From: Clostridia bacterium
Lineage (GTDB): Bacteria > Bacillota > Clostridia > Lutisporales > Lutisporaceae
Assembly (NCBI GenBank): GCA_035628995.1
Contig: DASPIR010000023.1
Coordinates: 1-64,000, forward strand
Direction of reading: 5' to 3'
Length of the DNA stretch: 64,000 nucleotides
Shown here: positions 54,325-63,257 of the stretch, one piece after another
Numbering within the stretch: position 1 is the stretch's first letter
Layout: the number at the start of each line of letters is the position of its first letter
Position numbers and translations under genes: made by a program
The notes under the pieces: model-generated
What the model was told of the DNA's origin: nothing
The model's input: the letters and a program-made list of their open reading frames with translations, nothing else
Database searches by the model: none

Positions 54325-55386
54325 ATGCATTATCCTGCTATAAAAATTAATTTAGAAAAGCTGACTCACAACACCAAAGTGTTGATGGAAAAATGCAGCA
54401 AGCTCGGCATAGATGTAGTGCCTGTAACTAAAGTATACTGCGGTATCCCGGAAATTGCCAAAGCATCTGTGGCTGCGGGAGTAAAAATGCTTGCTGATTC
54501 AAGAATTGAGAATATAATCAAGATGAAAGAACTAAATGTACCGAAGCTGCTTCTCAGGGTTCCGATGATGTCGCAGGTTGATGAGGTAGTTGAACATGTT
54601 GACATCAGCCTAAACTCAGAATATGAAGTTATAAAAGCCCTCTCAAATAAGGCTCTCAAAAAGGGGAAGATACATAAGATAATACTTATGGTTGACCTTG
54701 GTGATCTTAGAGAAGGAGAGTGGAGCGAGACAGCAGTAGAATTCGCCGGCAGAATTATCGAGCTTAAGGGTGTCAGACTTATTGGAGTAGGAACCAACCT
54801 TACCTGCTATGGAGCAGTTATTCCTAGTAAGGATAATCTTGGACTTCTGGTAGCAATTGCAGAAGAGATTGAAAAAAGATATGATGTTAAGCTGGAGATA
54901 ATCTCAGGCGGAAATTCAAGCAGCATACATTTGATTGAGAAGAATGAAGTGCCAAAGCGGGTCAACCAGTTGAGAATAGGTGAAGCAATAGTGCTTGGAG
55001 CAGAGACAGCTTATGGTGAAAGAATAGAGGGAACCTATCCTGATGTATTTACCTACATGGCAGAAATCATAGAACTAAAGGAAAAGCCATCCATTCCGAC
55101 TGGGGAGACTGGCGTTGACGCTTTTGGCGAAGTACCTGTGTTTACTGACAGAGGTATAAGGAAAAGGGCGATTCTGGCTTCCGGCAGGCAGGATATAAAG
55201 CTGGACGGCATAAAGCCAAGAGATAAGGATGCAATAGTATTGGGAGCAAGCAGCGATCATTTAATAATTGATGTAAGCGACTGCAAGAAGGATTACAAAA
55301 CAGGGGACATTATGGAGTTTGACATGAGTTACGGCGCATTGCTTGTAGCTTTCACATCGGAGTATGTCGATAAAATAATAGAATAA
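54325..55386 (+). CDS. orr: Ornithine racemase (alanine-racemase family)
   Basis: 353 aa fold-type III PLP enzyme. N-terminal barrel with the PLP lysine in VVPVTKVYCGIPE, plus RIGEAIVLGAETAYG. It converts L- to D-ornithine, the OraSE substrate. The preceding 95 bp contain a short C/G-rich repeat (GGTTCGAGGTTCGAGGTG), so a small intrusion lies inside the operon. Confidence 0.92.
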   Translation: MHYPAIKINLEKLTHNTKVLMEKCSKLGIDVVPVTKVYCGIPEIAKASVAAGVKMLADSRIENIIKMKELNVPKLLLRVPMMSQVDEVVEHVDISLNSEYEVIKALSNKALKKGKIHKIILMVDLGDLREGEWSETAVEFAGRIIELKGVRLIGVGTNLTCYGAVIPSKDNLGLLVAIAEEIEKRYDVKLEIISGGNSSSIHLIEKNEVPKRVNQLRIGEAIVLGAETAYGERIEGTYPDVFTYMAEIIELKEKPSIPTGETGVDAFGEVPVFTDRGIRKRAILASGRQDIKLDGIKPRDKDAIVLGASSDHLIIDVSDCKKDYKTGDIMEFDMSYGALLVAFTSEYVDKIIE

Positions 55387-55397
55387 GATGAATTAAT

Positions 55398-55424
55398 TAA
55401 ACGGAGGTATTCCTCCGTTTTTTA
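55398..55424 (+). terminator. Terminator of the ornithine operon
   Basis: AAACGGAGG pairs with CCTCCGTTT (loop TATT), followed by TTTTAT. Confidence 0.85.
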
Positions 55425-55481
55425 TATCTTTTAATTTACCAGCATATGTTATACAATGTAACTTAGGAGGTGAGGTCACAT

Positions 55482-57332
55482 TTGAGAAGAAGAGTTGCAG
55501 TTTCAGTCATATTTCTTGTCATATGTGCGTTATTATCTACCATAGCAGTATACTGTGCTGAAGACAGAAGCTATTATATGAGCAGCTTTAAGGTAAACGC
55601 ACAACTTGACTCCTCAGGCAACATAGACATTATGGAAGAAATCACCTATGCATTTGACGGAAGCTTTAGAGGAGTATATAGAACACTAAAAACAGCAGGA
55701 AGCGATGGATTAGAAGCTATCGAAGTATATAAAACACAGGATAACAGGCTTGTTCAGTTTGCGCAGAGTGATTCGGAAACGGAAAATACCTATCAGCTAT
55801 TGGATGAGGGCGATGGTATCAGACTGAAGATATTTTCCACAGCGGAAGATGAAAGCAGAACGTTTGTTATTAAATACAAAGTATTGAACGCAGCTGTTAA
55901 ATATAAGGACACCGGAGAGCTTTACTGGAAGTTCATGGGTGAAGATACAGATGTGAAAATTGAGAATTTTGATCTGACTATAACACTTCCGCCAGGAGCT
56001 GGGAAGGAGCAGATTAAAATCTTTGCACACGGACCCCTTTCCGGTATATCAGAAATTGTAAACTCGCGAAATGTGAGCCTGAAGATAGAAAAGCTGTTGC
56101 CCCATAACTTTGTTGAAGCAAGAGTTCTATTTCCGACTGGTTTGATTATGGATTCAAAAAGAATAGTAGACAAAGAAGCACTTGCGGGTATAATGTCAGA
56201 GGAAAAGGGTTTTGCAGATGAGGCAAATGCCAGAAGGACTAAAGCCAGGGCGGCAGTTGGGTTTTCATTGGCATATGTATTATTTGAGCTATTTTTGATT
56301 ATATATTTATATTTCAAATATGATAAGGAATATAAGGCGAAATTTGCAGGGGAATACTTCAGGGAGCTTCCCGGGAACTATTCACCGGCTGTTTTAGCGG
56401 TGCTGTGGAATTTTGGGAAGGTTAATCCAAGAGATATCACAGCAACAATGATGGACTTGGTAAGAAGAAGATATCTTAAACTGAATGTTGAACAGCGTGA
56501 AATAAGGGGTCTTATAAAGCATAAGTTTGAAAACGAATATGTGTTTGAATTGAATAAAGAAGCTGATTTGGAAGCTCTATCCTCCCATGAGAAATACCTT
56601 ATTGATTGGCTGATATCCACGATTGGTAATGGGGACAGCGTATCTCTAAAGGATATAGAGCAGTACTCAAAGACCTTGAAAGGAGCAGAAAGCTTCAAGA
56701 CTGACTACGATGCATGGGTCGGATATGTAAAAATTGAAGCGGAAAGCCTTTCTTTCTTTGATAGAAACACAATGAAAGGTCAAATCTTTGGTGTTATAGT
56801 TGCTGTAATTGGAATGGTATATGGCGGGTTTACAGCCGCAGTCAACAACAATATTGCGGGTTTCATAGTATTGCTGATAGCTTCATTTACACTTTTGATA
56901 TATTCATTAATCATACGCAGAAGGTCAAAATACGGCGTAGAACAGTTCAAAATGTGGAAGGCTTTCAGAAGGTTTCTTAAGCATTTCAGCCAGCTTGATA
57001 AGGTGGATTTGCCTGCAGTGATACTTTGGGAGCATTATCTTGTATATGCAATAACCTTAGGAGTGGCTAAAGAAGTTATAGGTCAGCTGAGAGTGGTATT
57101 CAGGGAAGATGATTTCAAGAATTCAGCACTGACATTTATGTACTTTGGACATTATGGTCATAATTACAGCTACTTCGATACTATAGACAATGTGACAAAT
57201 ACTTTAGTGAAGACAACTGAATCCGTCTATACGCAAGCAATGTCTAAGATGTCCTCGGGAAGCGGGGGCGGAGGCGGCTTTTCTGGAGGCGGCGGAGGCG
57301 GAGGCGGCGGCGGTGGAGCCGGAGCGTTCTGA
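55482..57332 (+). CDS. DUF2207 membrane protein with glycine-rich tail
   Basis: About 616 aa. Signal peptide (AVSVIFLVICALLSTIAVYC), extracytoplasmic DUF2207 domain (FKVNAQLDSSGNIDIMEEIT...GVYRTLK), a membrane helix near 270, a cytoplasmic domain, two helices near 435-480, and a C-terminal tail of almost pure Gly (SGSGGGGGFSGGGG). DUF2207 genes are regularly paired with lemA, as here. The function is unknown. The ORF opens at GTG 55470; TTG 55482 fits the ribosome site better. Confidence 0.88.
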   Translation: MRRRVAVSVIFLVICALLSTIAVYCAEDRSYYMSSFKVNAQLDSSGNIDIMEEITYAFDGSFRGVYRTLKTAGSDGLEAIEVYKTQDNRLVQFAQSDSETENTYQLLDEGDGIRLKIFSTAEDESRTFVIKYKVLNAAVKYKDTGELYWKFMGEDTDVKIENFDLTITLPPGAGKEQIKIFAHGPLSGISEIVNSRNVSLKIEKLLPHNFVEARVLFPTGLIMDSKRIVDKEALAGIMSEEKGFADEANARRTKARAAVGFSLAYVLFELFLIIYLYFKYDKEYKAKFAGEYFRELPGNYSPAVLAVLWNFGKVNPRDITATMMDLVRRRYLKLNVEQREIRGLIKHKFENEYVFELNKEADLEALSSHEKYLIDWLISTIGNGDSVSLKDIEQYSKTLKGAESFKTDYDAWVGYVKIEAESLSFFDRNTMKGQIFGVIVAVIGMVYGGFTAAVNNNIAGFIVLLIASFTLLIYSLIIRRRSKYGVEQFKMWKAFRRFLKHFSQLDKVDLPAVILWEHYLVYAITLGVAKEVIGQLRVVFREDDFKNSALTFMYFGHYGHNYSYFDTIDNVTNTLVKTTESVYTQAMSKMSSGSGGGGGFSGGGGGGGGGGGAGAF

Positions 57333-57362
57333 TAAAGGAGTTATGAAGGAGGTAATAAATTA

Positions 57363-57908
57363 ATGGGAATAATAATTTTTGCTGTGCTGTTACTGCTTAC
57401 ACTAATAATAATAAGTACTTACAATAGCCTGGTAGTAAAAAGAAATAGAGTAAGAAATTCATGGGCGCAAATAGATGTGCAGCTGAAGAAAAGATTTGAT
57501 CTTGTACCGAACCTTGTAGAAACTGTAAAGGGCTATGCCAAGCATGAAGCAGGAACCCTGGAGGCAGTTGTAAAAGCGAGGAACCAGTACATAAGTGCAG
57601 GAACCCCGGAAGAAATGATGAAAGCAAACACAGAAATGACTGGGGCACTTAGCCGCTTGTTTGCACTTGCTGAAAGCTATCCGGATTTGAAGGCTAACAC
57701 AAATTTCATAGAGCTTCAAGGAGAGCTGTCGCAATTGGAAGAGAAGATAGCTTATGCAAGGCAGTTCTACAACGATACTGTAATGATATTCAACAATGCA
57801 ATACAGATGGTACCTTCAAATATAATAGCCGGACTGTTTGGGTTCAGAGAAGAGCCTTACTTCAAGGCTGAAGAAACAGAAAGGCAGAATGTAAAGGTGC
57901 AATTCTAA
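57363..57908 (+). CDS. lemA: LemA family protein
   Basis: 181 aa. N-terminal membrane helix (IIFAVLLLLTLIIISTYNSL) followed by the LemA helical domain: NSWAQIDVQLKKRFDLVPNL, ETVKGYAKHE, and ARQFYNDTVMIFNNAIQMVP. Widespread in bacteria with no firm function. 30 bp after the DUF2207 gene, with an AGGAGG site. Confidence 0.95.
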   Translation: MGIIIFAVLLLLTLIIISTYNSLVVKRNRVRNSWAQIDVQLKKRFDLVPNLVETVKGYAKHEAGTLEAVVKARNQYISAGTPEEMMKANTEMTGALSRLFALAESYPDLKANTNFIELQGELSQLEEKIAYARQFYNDTVMIFNNAIQMVPSNIIAGLFGFREEPYFKAEETERQNVKVQF

Positions 57909-57936
57909 TCCATAAATTTTAGGCAGGTAAATACCA

Positions 57937-59289
57937 ATGAAGAATGATATGTTCAGTCTTTTTGATATGAATAGAGAACAGGAAATGAAGAAGGAGAGTC
58001 CTCTGGCCATGAGGATGAGGCCGGAGACTCTTGAGGATTTTTTTGGACAGGAAGACATTGTGGCTCCGGGAAAGCTGCTTTATCGCGCTATTAAAGCAGA
58101 TAAGCTGACATCACTAATTTTTTTCGGACCTCCTGGTACTGGAAAGACAACTTTGGCGAAAATAATAGCAAATACCACCAAATCATATTTTGAACAGCTT
58201 AATGCTGTGACTTCGGGAGTAGCGGATATTCGCAGAGTGGTGGAGGAAGCAAAGAATCGCAAGGGTATGTACAGTCAGAGAACCATACTCTTTATAGATG
58301 AGATACACCGTTTTAATAAGTCTCAACAGGATGCAATGCTGCCATATGTCGAGGATGGTACAGTCATATTGATAGGAGCTACTACGGAAAATCCATACTA
58401 TGAGGTGAACGACGCCCTTATATCACGGTCTACTATTTTCAGGCTCAATTCACTTACAGAAGAAAATATAAAGAATTTAGTGAAAAAATGTGTGGCTGAT
58501 GAGAAGAAGGGACTTGGATCATACAATATTGTCATTACCGACGAAGCCATGACACACATTGCCAATATTGCGAATGGAGATGCAAGGGCTGCACTTAATG
58601 CTGTCGAGCTTGCAGCGCTCACAACAGAAAGAAGCAGTGACGGCAAGATACATATTGACTTGAAAGCTGCTGAGGAATGTATACAGCAGAGGGCTGTGAA
58701 CTATGAAAAGAAGGGTGAGAACCACTATGACACCATATCAGCCTTCATAAAGAGCATGAGAGGTTCCGATCCTGATGCAGTGCTGCATTACCTCGCCAAG
58801 ATGATTTATGCAGGTGAAGATCCCAAGTTCATTGCAAGAAGAATAATAATATGCTCATCTGAAGATGTCGGGAATGCAGACCCAAATGCATTGTCAGTAG
58901 CTACGGCAGCAGCTAATGCTGTTCAGATGATAGGTATGCCTGAAGCAAAGATTATTCTTTCACAAGCTGCCTTATATGTAGCATGTGCGCCGAAGAGCAA
59001 TTCAGCAGTGGTTGGAATTGATAAGGCTTTAAAGGATATAGAGGGCAAAAGGACTGGAGCAGTGCCGCTGCATCTAAGAAATGATGCTTTCAAGGGCGCA
59101 AAGGAGTGGGGCTACGGAATCGGGTACAAGTATCCTCATAACTTTGAGGGCAATTATGTGGAACAACAGTACCTGCCCGATGAAATCAAAGATGCCCAGT
59201 ACTATTTCCCATCAAACAATGGATATGAAAAGAAAGCTGGAGAGCTGCCAAAGATAAAAAAGAGAAAAGAAAAGGAGAATTCTATTTGA
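57937..59289 (+). CDS. rarA: Replication-associated recombination ATPase RarA (MgsA)
   Basis: 450 aa AAA+ clamp-loader-like ATPase. Walker A FFGPPGTGKTT near 66, Walker [12 protein letters not shown], sensor IGATTENPYYEVN, and C-terminal tetramerisation part (YKYPHNFEGNYVEQQYLPD). It acts at stalled replication forks. Its stop lies within a terminator shared with the convergent gene. Confidence 0.95.
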   Translation: MKNDMFSLFDMNREQEMKKESPLAMRMRPETLEDFFGQEDIVAPGKLLYRAIKADKLTSLIFFGPPGTGKTTLAKIIANTTKSYFEQLNAVTSGVADIRRVVEEAKNRKGMYSQRTILFIDEIHRFNKSQQDAMLPYVEDGTVILIGATTENPYYEVNDALISRSTIFRLNSLTEENIKNLVKKCVADEKKGLGSYNIVITDEAMTHIANIANGDARAALNAVELAALTTERSSDGKIHIDLKAAEECIQQRAVNYEKKGENHYDTISAFIKSMRGSDPDAVLHYLAKMIYAGEDPKFIARRIIICSSEDVGNADPNALSVATAAANAVQMIGMPEAKIILSQAALYVACAPKSNSAVVGIDKALKDIEGKRTGAVPLHLRNDAFKGAKEWGYGIGYKYPHNFEGNYVEQQYLPDEIKDAQYYFPSNNGYEKKAGELPKIKKRKEKENSI

Positions 59290-59312
59290 AGAATTCTCCT
59301 ATTTTTTTTATA
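59271..59312. terminator. Bidirectional terminator overlapping two stop codons
   Basis: AAAGGAGAATTC pairs with GAATTCTCCTA..., loop TATTTGAA, flanked by A-rich and T-rich tracts. It serves rarA (+) and the hypothetical gene (-), whose coding ends overlap by 8 nt. Confidence 0.8.
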
Positions 59313-60859
59313 AGGCTATTATTCTTTTCAGTGGTTTCGGCGCCAAGAGTGCCATTTCTCACAGATGCTTTCCTTGGCGCTATACCTGGATGAACATATG
59401 CTTGCTTTTCATTGCCTATGGTGACACCAATGGTTTTGTTTTCTTGGAGAATATCGCCTGACTCATTATTAGCTCCCGGCTTGCCAACAAAAGTAGTTAT
59501 GCTTTCCTGCTTCATAAGCAGACTGTCATAATTTGGAGTCTTCCCACTTTTCAGGAACTTTTCCTTGAAGTTGCTTTTCTTGAGCCTTGAGCCTTCGGAG
59601 TCACCATTTACTGCAGTCTTTGATTTTGCAGGAATCAGGTCTATTTGCTGCTCCTCTGCTGTATTCTGCACAAAGGTCTTGCTTTCCATGCTGTCTATCC
59701 TGCTATTAAGACATTTTACATTCTCACTAAGATCCTTAATTTCGCCTAGTATTTGCTTAAGATAGTCGCTCGTTTCATTGGTGGCTGCTGTCTGAAGCTT
59801 TTCCTTGGGCTTATCCTCTGTTATACTCTTGGAGGTGTGCTCAATGGGCCTGGAGATATTTAAGTTTTTATCGAGTATGAAGTAACCATTAGTAATAGAG
59901 ATGGAGCTTGAACTCCTTATGATTTTGATTATTTGCATATTTGTCTCTGCGGTTGCAGGCAAATCTATAGCTTTTCTCCATTTACCGGAAGAGTCATCAA
60001 AAGTATATTGATGAAATACATTATCCTTTACCCACGCAAGCTGCAGAGCTTTATCATCAGAGTAAAACAGAGGGATTATTCCGTTGGTATCGACACGACA
60101 ATTATTTAGTTCCTTAAAATCTGTTTCACCTGCACTTCCGGATTTGCTCAAGAAATGATATATGTTGCTTGCTTCCTGTTCAATAGAAAAACAGAGCAGG
60201 TTGATTTTTTTATTATGATGTATCAGCTTTATGAATACCTGGTTTTTGTATGAGATATTAAGGCTTTTCTGAAGCCAGGATTTTGTGGAATCGTCATAGC
60301 AGTAGTAGTTTATATAATAGTGAGTTCCATCGTACCAAACACTGGCATAATGTATTATGCCCCCCTTTGATGGAAGTAAGGAATAGGAGCTCTCTATATT
60401 TTGCGAGTATATTTCGGAAAGGCTGTTTTTCCTCCAGGCGTACTCTATAAAAGGAGTCTGCTCATTGATGGTTTTGTGAATGTGATACACGTTGTACATG
60501 TTGGCAACAGGCAGCTTCTTTGAAAAAAATATATGAATGGAACCATTCAGTACCAGCATATCCATAATATATATGTTGGAGCTGTTATGGAGAGTCACTA
60601 CCGGTTCGAACTTCCACCCATTGTTGGCATATATGAAAAGTAGAACCCCTTTGTACCTGCTATTGCAGGTAAGGTATATAGTGTCATCTGCATCTATTGC
60701 GGCGGTATAATCATTATTCGCTTGACTGATGAGTATAGTATCCTTTGTATCTCCGATGTCAGAGACCTCCCTGTAGTATATAGAGGAGTCCTTGTAATAA
60801 AAGAAATATCTGTTGCCTTTAGAATCTTCCAGTACTATTGATGGCTTTATATCTACCAT
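59282..60859 (-). CDS. Hypothetical 525-aa protein: propeller-like head, coiled coil, disordered tail
   Basis: The first ~340 residues show repeating Tyr/Trp-rich beta segments suggestive of a beta-propeller (YRFFYYKDSSIYYREV-like blades; YASVWYDGTHYYINYYCYDD; LQLAWVKDNVFHQYTFDD). Residues ~370-405 look coiled-coil (YLKQILGEIKDLSENVKCLN), then a low-complexity basic tail. No signal peptide, so it is likely cytoplasmic or spore-layer associated. The family was not recognised. ATG 60859 follows GAGGTGGTG; a GTG frame opening at 60883 is less likely. A hairpin with arms AAAAGGCTT/AAGCCTTTT lies at ~60957-61000 in the divergent spacer. Confidence 0.7.
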   Translation of the reverse strand: MVDIKPSIVLEDSKGNRYFFYYKDSSIYYREVSDIGDTKDTILISQANNDYTAAIDADDTIYLTCNSRYKGVLLFIYANNGWKFEPVVTLHNSSNIYIMDMLVLNGSIHIFFSKKLPVANMYNVYHIHKTINEQTPFIEYAWRKNSLSEIYSQNIESSYSLLPSKGGIIHYASVWYDGTHYYINYYCYDDSTKSWLQKSLNISYKNQVFIKLIHHNKKINLLCFSIEQEASNIYHFLSKSGSAGETDFKELNNCRVDTNGIIPLFYSDDKALQLAWVKDNVFHQYTFDDSSGKWRKAIDLPATAETNMQIIKIIRSSSSISITNGYFILDKNLNISRPIEHTSKSITEDKPKEKLQTAATNETSDYLKQILGEIKDLSENVKCLNSRIDSMESKTFVQNTAEEQQIDLIPAKSKTAVNGDSEGSRLKKSNFKEKFLKSGKTPNYDSLLMKQESITTFVGKPGANNESGDILQENKTIGVTIGNEKQAYVHPGIAPRKASVRNGTLGAETTEKNNSLIKKIGEFFK

Positions 60860-61084
60860 GCAATCACCACCTCGGAATTTCACATTTTATTTATATACAC
60901 TTCTATAAATTTATATGGGTTTGTTCAAGTTTATATGTTATTGCCATACGAAATAAAAAAGGCTTTTATTGAAAAATTTTAAAAAACAAGGAAGCCTTTT
61001 ATGAAACTCATTTACGGAAAGTGGCACACTAAGGAAATTTATACTTTCCTATTCGTTATAAAAAATATTTGTGTTAACTTGGTC

Positions 61085-61112
61085 ACAAAAATAATGGTAA
61101 TTCCATATTATA
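61085..61112 (+). promoter_or_regulatory. Candidate sporulation (sigma-K-like) promoter
   Basis: AC (61085-61086), 17 bp, then CATATTATA (61104-61112) fits the sigma-K pattern AC-N16/17-CATANNNTA. It lies 43 bp upstream of a Cys-rich protein gene. A short motif, so this is tentative. Confidence 0.35.
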
Positions 61113-61154
61113 AACTAGACAGCAAAGAAATTAATATATTAGGAAGGTGAGATA

Positions 61155-61919
61155 ATGACAGTCCCAAATGTTTCATTACCAACGGTATTATGTACTGGAA
61201 CTACTAAGGTAGAAATATCCGTAGGTGGAAGAACTGAAAGCAAAGATTTGGTATTTGAATGTATTAAGGTTAAGAAAGTATTTGACGAATTTGTTCTGAG
61301 GGATTGCGTGGAAGGCATAAAGTTCAAAGTATGTGGGGAGCCTCATGGAGGAACTATAGAACCGACCTTGATACTGAGAAATTGTAAGCTTAGTAATGTT
61401 GAAATTAAGGATGTATCCACTAATGCAGATAAAAGACTTAAATTCTCGGCAAGATGCTGCTGTGACGTATTTGGAAAGGATAGCAGAGGGAAAATTATTA
61501 GACTCGAAGTAATCGATGTTCCTGAGGGAACTAATCTATCAGAGGGACCCAGTGGAGAACTTTGCTTTACATTTAGCGTTAGAAGAACATATCCCAATGT
61601 GACAGAAGAAAACTTTGAAAGACTGCTGCACTTCCTTGATCAAGGGAGATTTGAGCTGCAGTGTTTTGGAGAAGCAGTAATAGATGAGGAAAACAATACA
61701 ACAACTGGCGAAATACTCATTACCAACCTTGGTGCATTTATTGCAATAAAGTTTGACGCTGAAGTTCAGCTTTGTGTTCCTGTATTGGGATACTGCGCAA
61801 TAGAGGAAGATGTAGCACCTATAGACATTAACTTCTGCGAAGAATTCGAATTTGAGGATATTCCTTCGTTCAATCCTCCACAGCTCGGTGTTCCGACTCC
61901 TCCATACACAACTGGCTAG
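61155..61919 (+). CDS. Cysteine-rich beta protein, possible spore coat/exosporium protein
   Basis: 254 aa with no signal peptide, 13 cysteines including a CCC triplet (FSARCCCDVFGKD), mostly beta-type sequence with repeated acidic stretches and a Pro-rich end (FNPPQLGVPTPPYTTG). Two internal segments look related (KFKVCGEPHGG..., ELQCFGEAVIDEE). The composition and the sigma-K-like promoter suggest a late sporulation structural protein, but I do not recognise a named family. 9 bp upstream of the candidate selenoprotein frame. Confidence 0.65.
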   Translation: MTVPNVSLPTVLCTGTTKVEISVGGRTESKDLVFECIKVKKVFDEFVLRDCVEGIKFKVCGEPHGGTIEPTLILRNCKLSNVEIKDVSTNADKRLKFSARCCCDVFGKDSRGKIIRLEVIDVPEGTNLSEGPSGELCFTFSVRRTYPNVTEENFERLLHFLDQGRFELQCFGEAVIDEENNTTTGEILITNLGAFIAIKFDAEVQLCVPVLGYCAIEEDVAPIDINFCEEFEFEDIPSFNPPQLGVPTPPYTTG

Positions 61920-61928
61920 GAATTGATT

Positions 61929-62129
61929 ATGATAACAGAGGACATGACAATAAAGGAAATAATCAAGAAATATCCACATACAAAAATAGTCTTAAAACAA
62001 TATGACTTGCTTTCATCAGGCTGTGGCTGAGGGGGAGGTCAGTGTAGGACCCTTCGGCAGGCTGCCGAATCGAGAGGAATAGAATTGAACAAGATCATAA
62101 ATATAATAAATAACAAGATAAAGGGCTAG
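61929..62129 (+). CDS. Candidate selenoprotein: ScdA_N/DUF1858-like small redox protein with in-frame UGA
   Basis: 67 codons starting ATG 61929 (MITEDMTIKEIIKKYPHTKI) run to TAG 62127-62129 with one TGA at 62028-62030. Read as Sec (U34) the motif is SSGCG-U-GGGQCRTLRQAAE. The layout (acidic start, KYP, then Cys/Gly motif, then TLxxAAxxxGI and NKIINIIN) matches ScdA_N (DUF542) and DUF1858 domains, where a Cys occurs in the CC-GGG position. The codons after TGA stay in frame and family-like up to the terminator, so the TGA is probably decoded. A SECIS-like hairpin follows. Alternatives: a disrupted gene, or a sequencing error at a Cys/Trp codon. Likely co-transcribed with the upstream gene. Confidence 0.6.
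62031..62069 (+). promoter_or_regulatory. Candidate bacterial SECIS element
   Basis: Directly after the TGA, GGTC/GACC form a small hairpin (62037-62051). A stronger one, TTCGGCA (62053-62059) and TGCCGAA (62063-62069) with loop GGC, follows. Its apical loop starts ~30 nt after the UGA and begins with G, which fits the bacterial SECIS rule (loop 16-37 nt from UGA, G in the first loop positions). Confidence 0.5.
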
Positions 62130-62155
62130 TGTTTACTAGCTCTAATCTTTTTTTT
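62125..62155 (+). terminator. Terminator at the end of the candidate selenoprotein gene
   Basis: GCTAGT pairs with ACTAGC (loop GTTT) and is followed by TCTAATC and a long T-run. The full-length frame stops inside this hairpin, as expected for a gene that is translated to its end. Confidence 0.75.
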
Positions 62156-62244
62156 GTTTTTTTGAAGTAACTTGTCACAGCAGAAAAGCATATTCTGAAA
62201 TTAAGAATACATTTAACCGCTTAAAAAAGGAGGACGTATCTCGG

Positions 62245-63198
62245 ATGACACACTATTACTATACAGTTGCAAGTAAGGAATATACGTACAAAATATTGCT
62301 CTTATATAATTCAATGATGAGGCATGATAAGGATTTCAAGTTTTTTATAGTCTGCTTGCAAAGTGACAGCATTAAAATGTTTGAAAGTCTTGGACTTCAA
62401 AATGCAGTGCTGATAGATATTGAGGCTTTGGAGGCTTATGATGGGGAGCTTGCTGCAGTAAAGTATAAAAGGAGCATTAAGCAGTATGCATGGGCTGCAA
62501 AGCCTATAGCTGCCTTATATATACTGGAGCATCACAACGAGGTGGACCAAATAATCTGGCTTGACGGAGATATGGCATTTCTTTCAAGTCCTGAATCCAT
62601 TTACGAGGAGTGGGCGAACTACTCAGTACTGCTTACTGAAGAGAAATTTACCGGTAAATATGATTATATAAGCAGCATATATGGTTACTTCAATACTGGG
62701 TTTATGGGTTTCAGAAAAGATGAAAATTCAATTGAATGCTTGAAATACTTCAGAAACAAGCTGCTTTATGAATGGAATTATGAAGAAAAGGAGCAGTACA
62801 GATGGAACGACCAGCTTTATGTGAGTGATTGGGACAGTAGATTTACTAATACTGGAATAGTAAAAAGTCCAGGCATTAACCTTACCCCTTTTATTTTTAA
62901 CAGGCTGATAGAGGAATGGAACTGTGTGCTTACTGGAGAAGAGGGACAGCTTTACATCGGTGAAAACAGAATAGTGCTTTTCCATTTCTATGGTTTTAAA
63001 TACTTTAATGAGAAAGAATTTGATTTGTGTGGTTATACAAATATATACTACAAACCGCAGATACAGTATATTTACCTTCCATATATAAAAGAGGCGGTTT
63101 ATATAAATGGGAAACTAAGTGCAATAGATAAGAGCTTCTGCTGCACGCAGCCAACTGAGGGCAACTATATAAAGAATTACTACCGGCTTCCGGATTAG
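62245..63198 (+). CDS. Glycosyltransferase-like protein (GT-A fold, first of tandem pair)
   Basis: 317 aa. It opens with HYYYTVASKEYTYKILLLYN and has a DxD-type metal/sugar-nucleotide motif IIWLDGDMAFLSSPE near 110, then LLTEEKFTGKYDY and YFNTGFMGFRKDENS. These resemble GT8-like or related transferases with the DGD motif and the NTGFMGF loop. No membrane segment. The acceptor is unknown; in spore-formers such genes often glycosylate coat or surface proteins. ATG after AAGGAGG. Confidence 0.78.
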   Translation: MTHYYYTVASKEYTYKILLLYNSMMRHDKDFKFFIVCLQSDSIKMFESLGLQNAVLIDIEALEAYDGELAAVKYKRSIKQYAWAAKPIAALYILEHHNEVDQIIWLDGDMAFLSSPESIYEEWANYSVLLTEEKFTGKYDYISSIYGYFNTGFMGFRKDENSIECLKYFRNKLLYEWNYEEKEQYRWNDQLYVSDWDSRFTNTGIVKSPGINLTPFIFNRLIEEWNCVLTGEEGQLYIGENRIVLFHFYGFKYFNEKEFDLCGYTNIYYKPQIQYIYLPYIKEAVYINGKLSAIDKSFCCTQPTEGNYIKNYYRLPD

Positions 63199-63257
63199 GC
63201 TTTCAAAGTATCAACAGAAAATGTCCATAAAAATGCACACTGAAGGGGGCAAGTAAA

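Noticed and set aside
57259-57329. Gly-codon tract at the end of the DUF2207 gene as a tandem DNA repeat of interest
   Set aside because: GGC/GGA runs encode the usual glycine-rich tail of this family; no further structure is needed to explain it.
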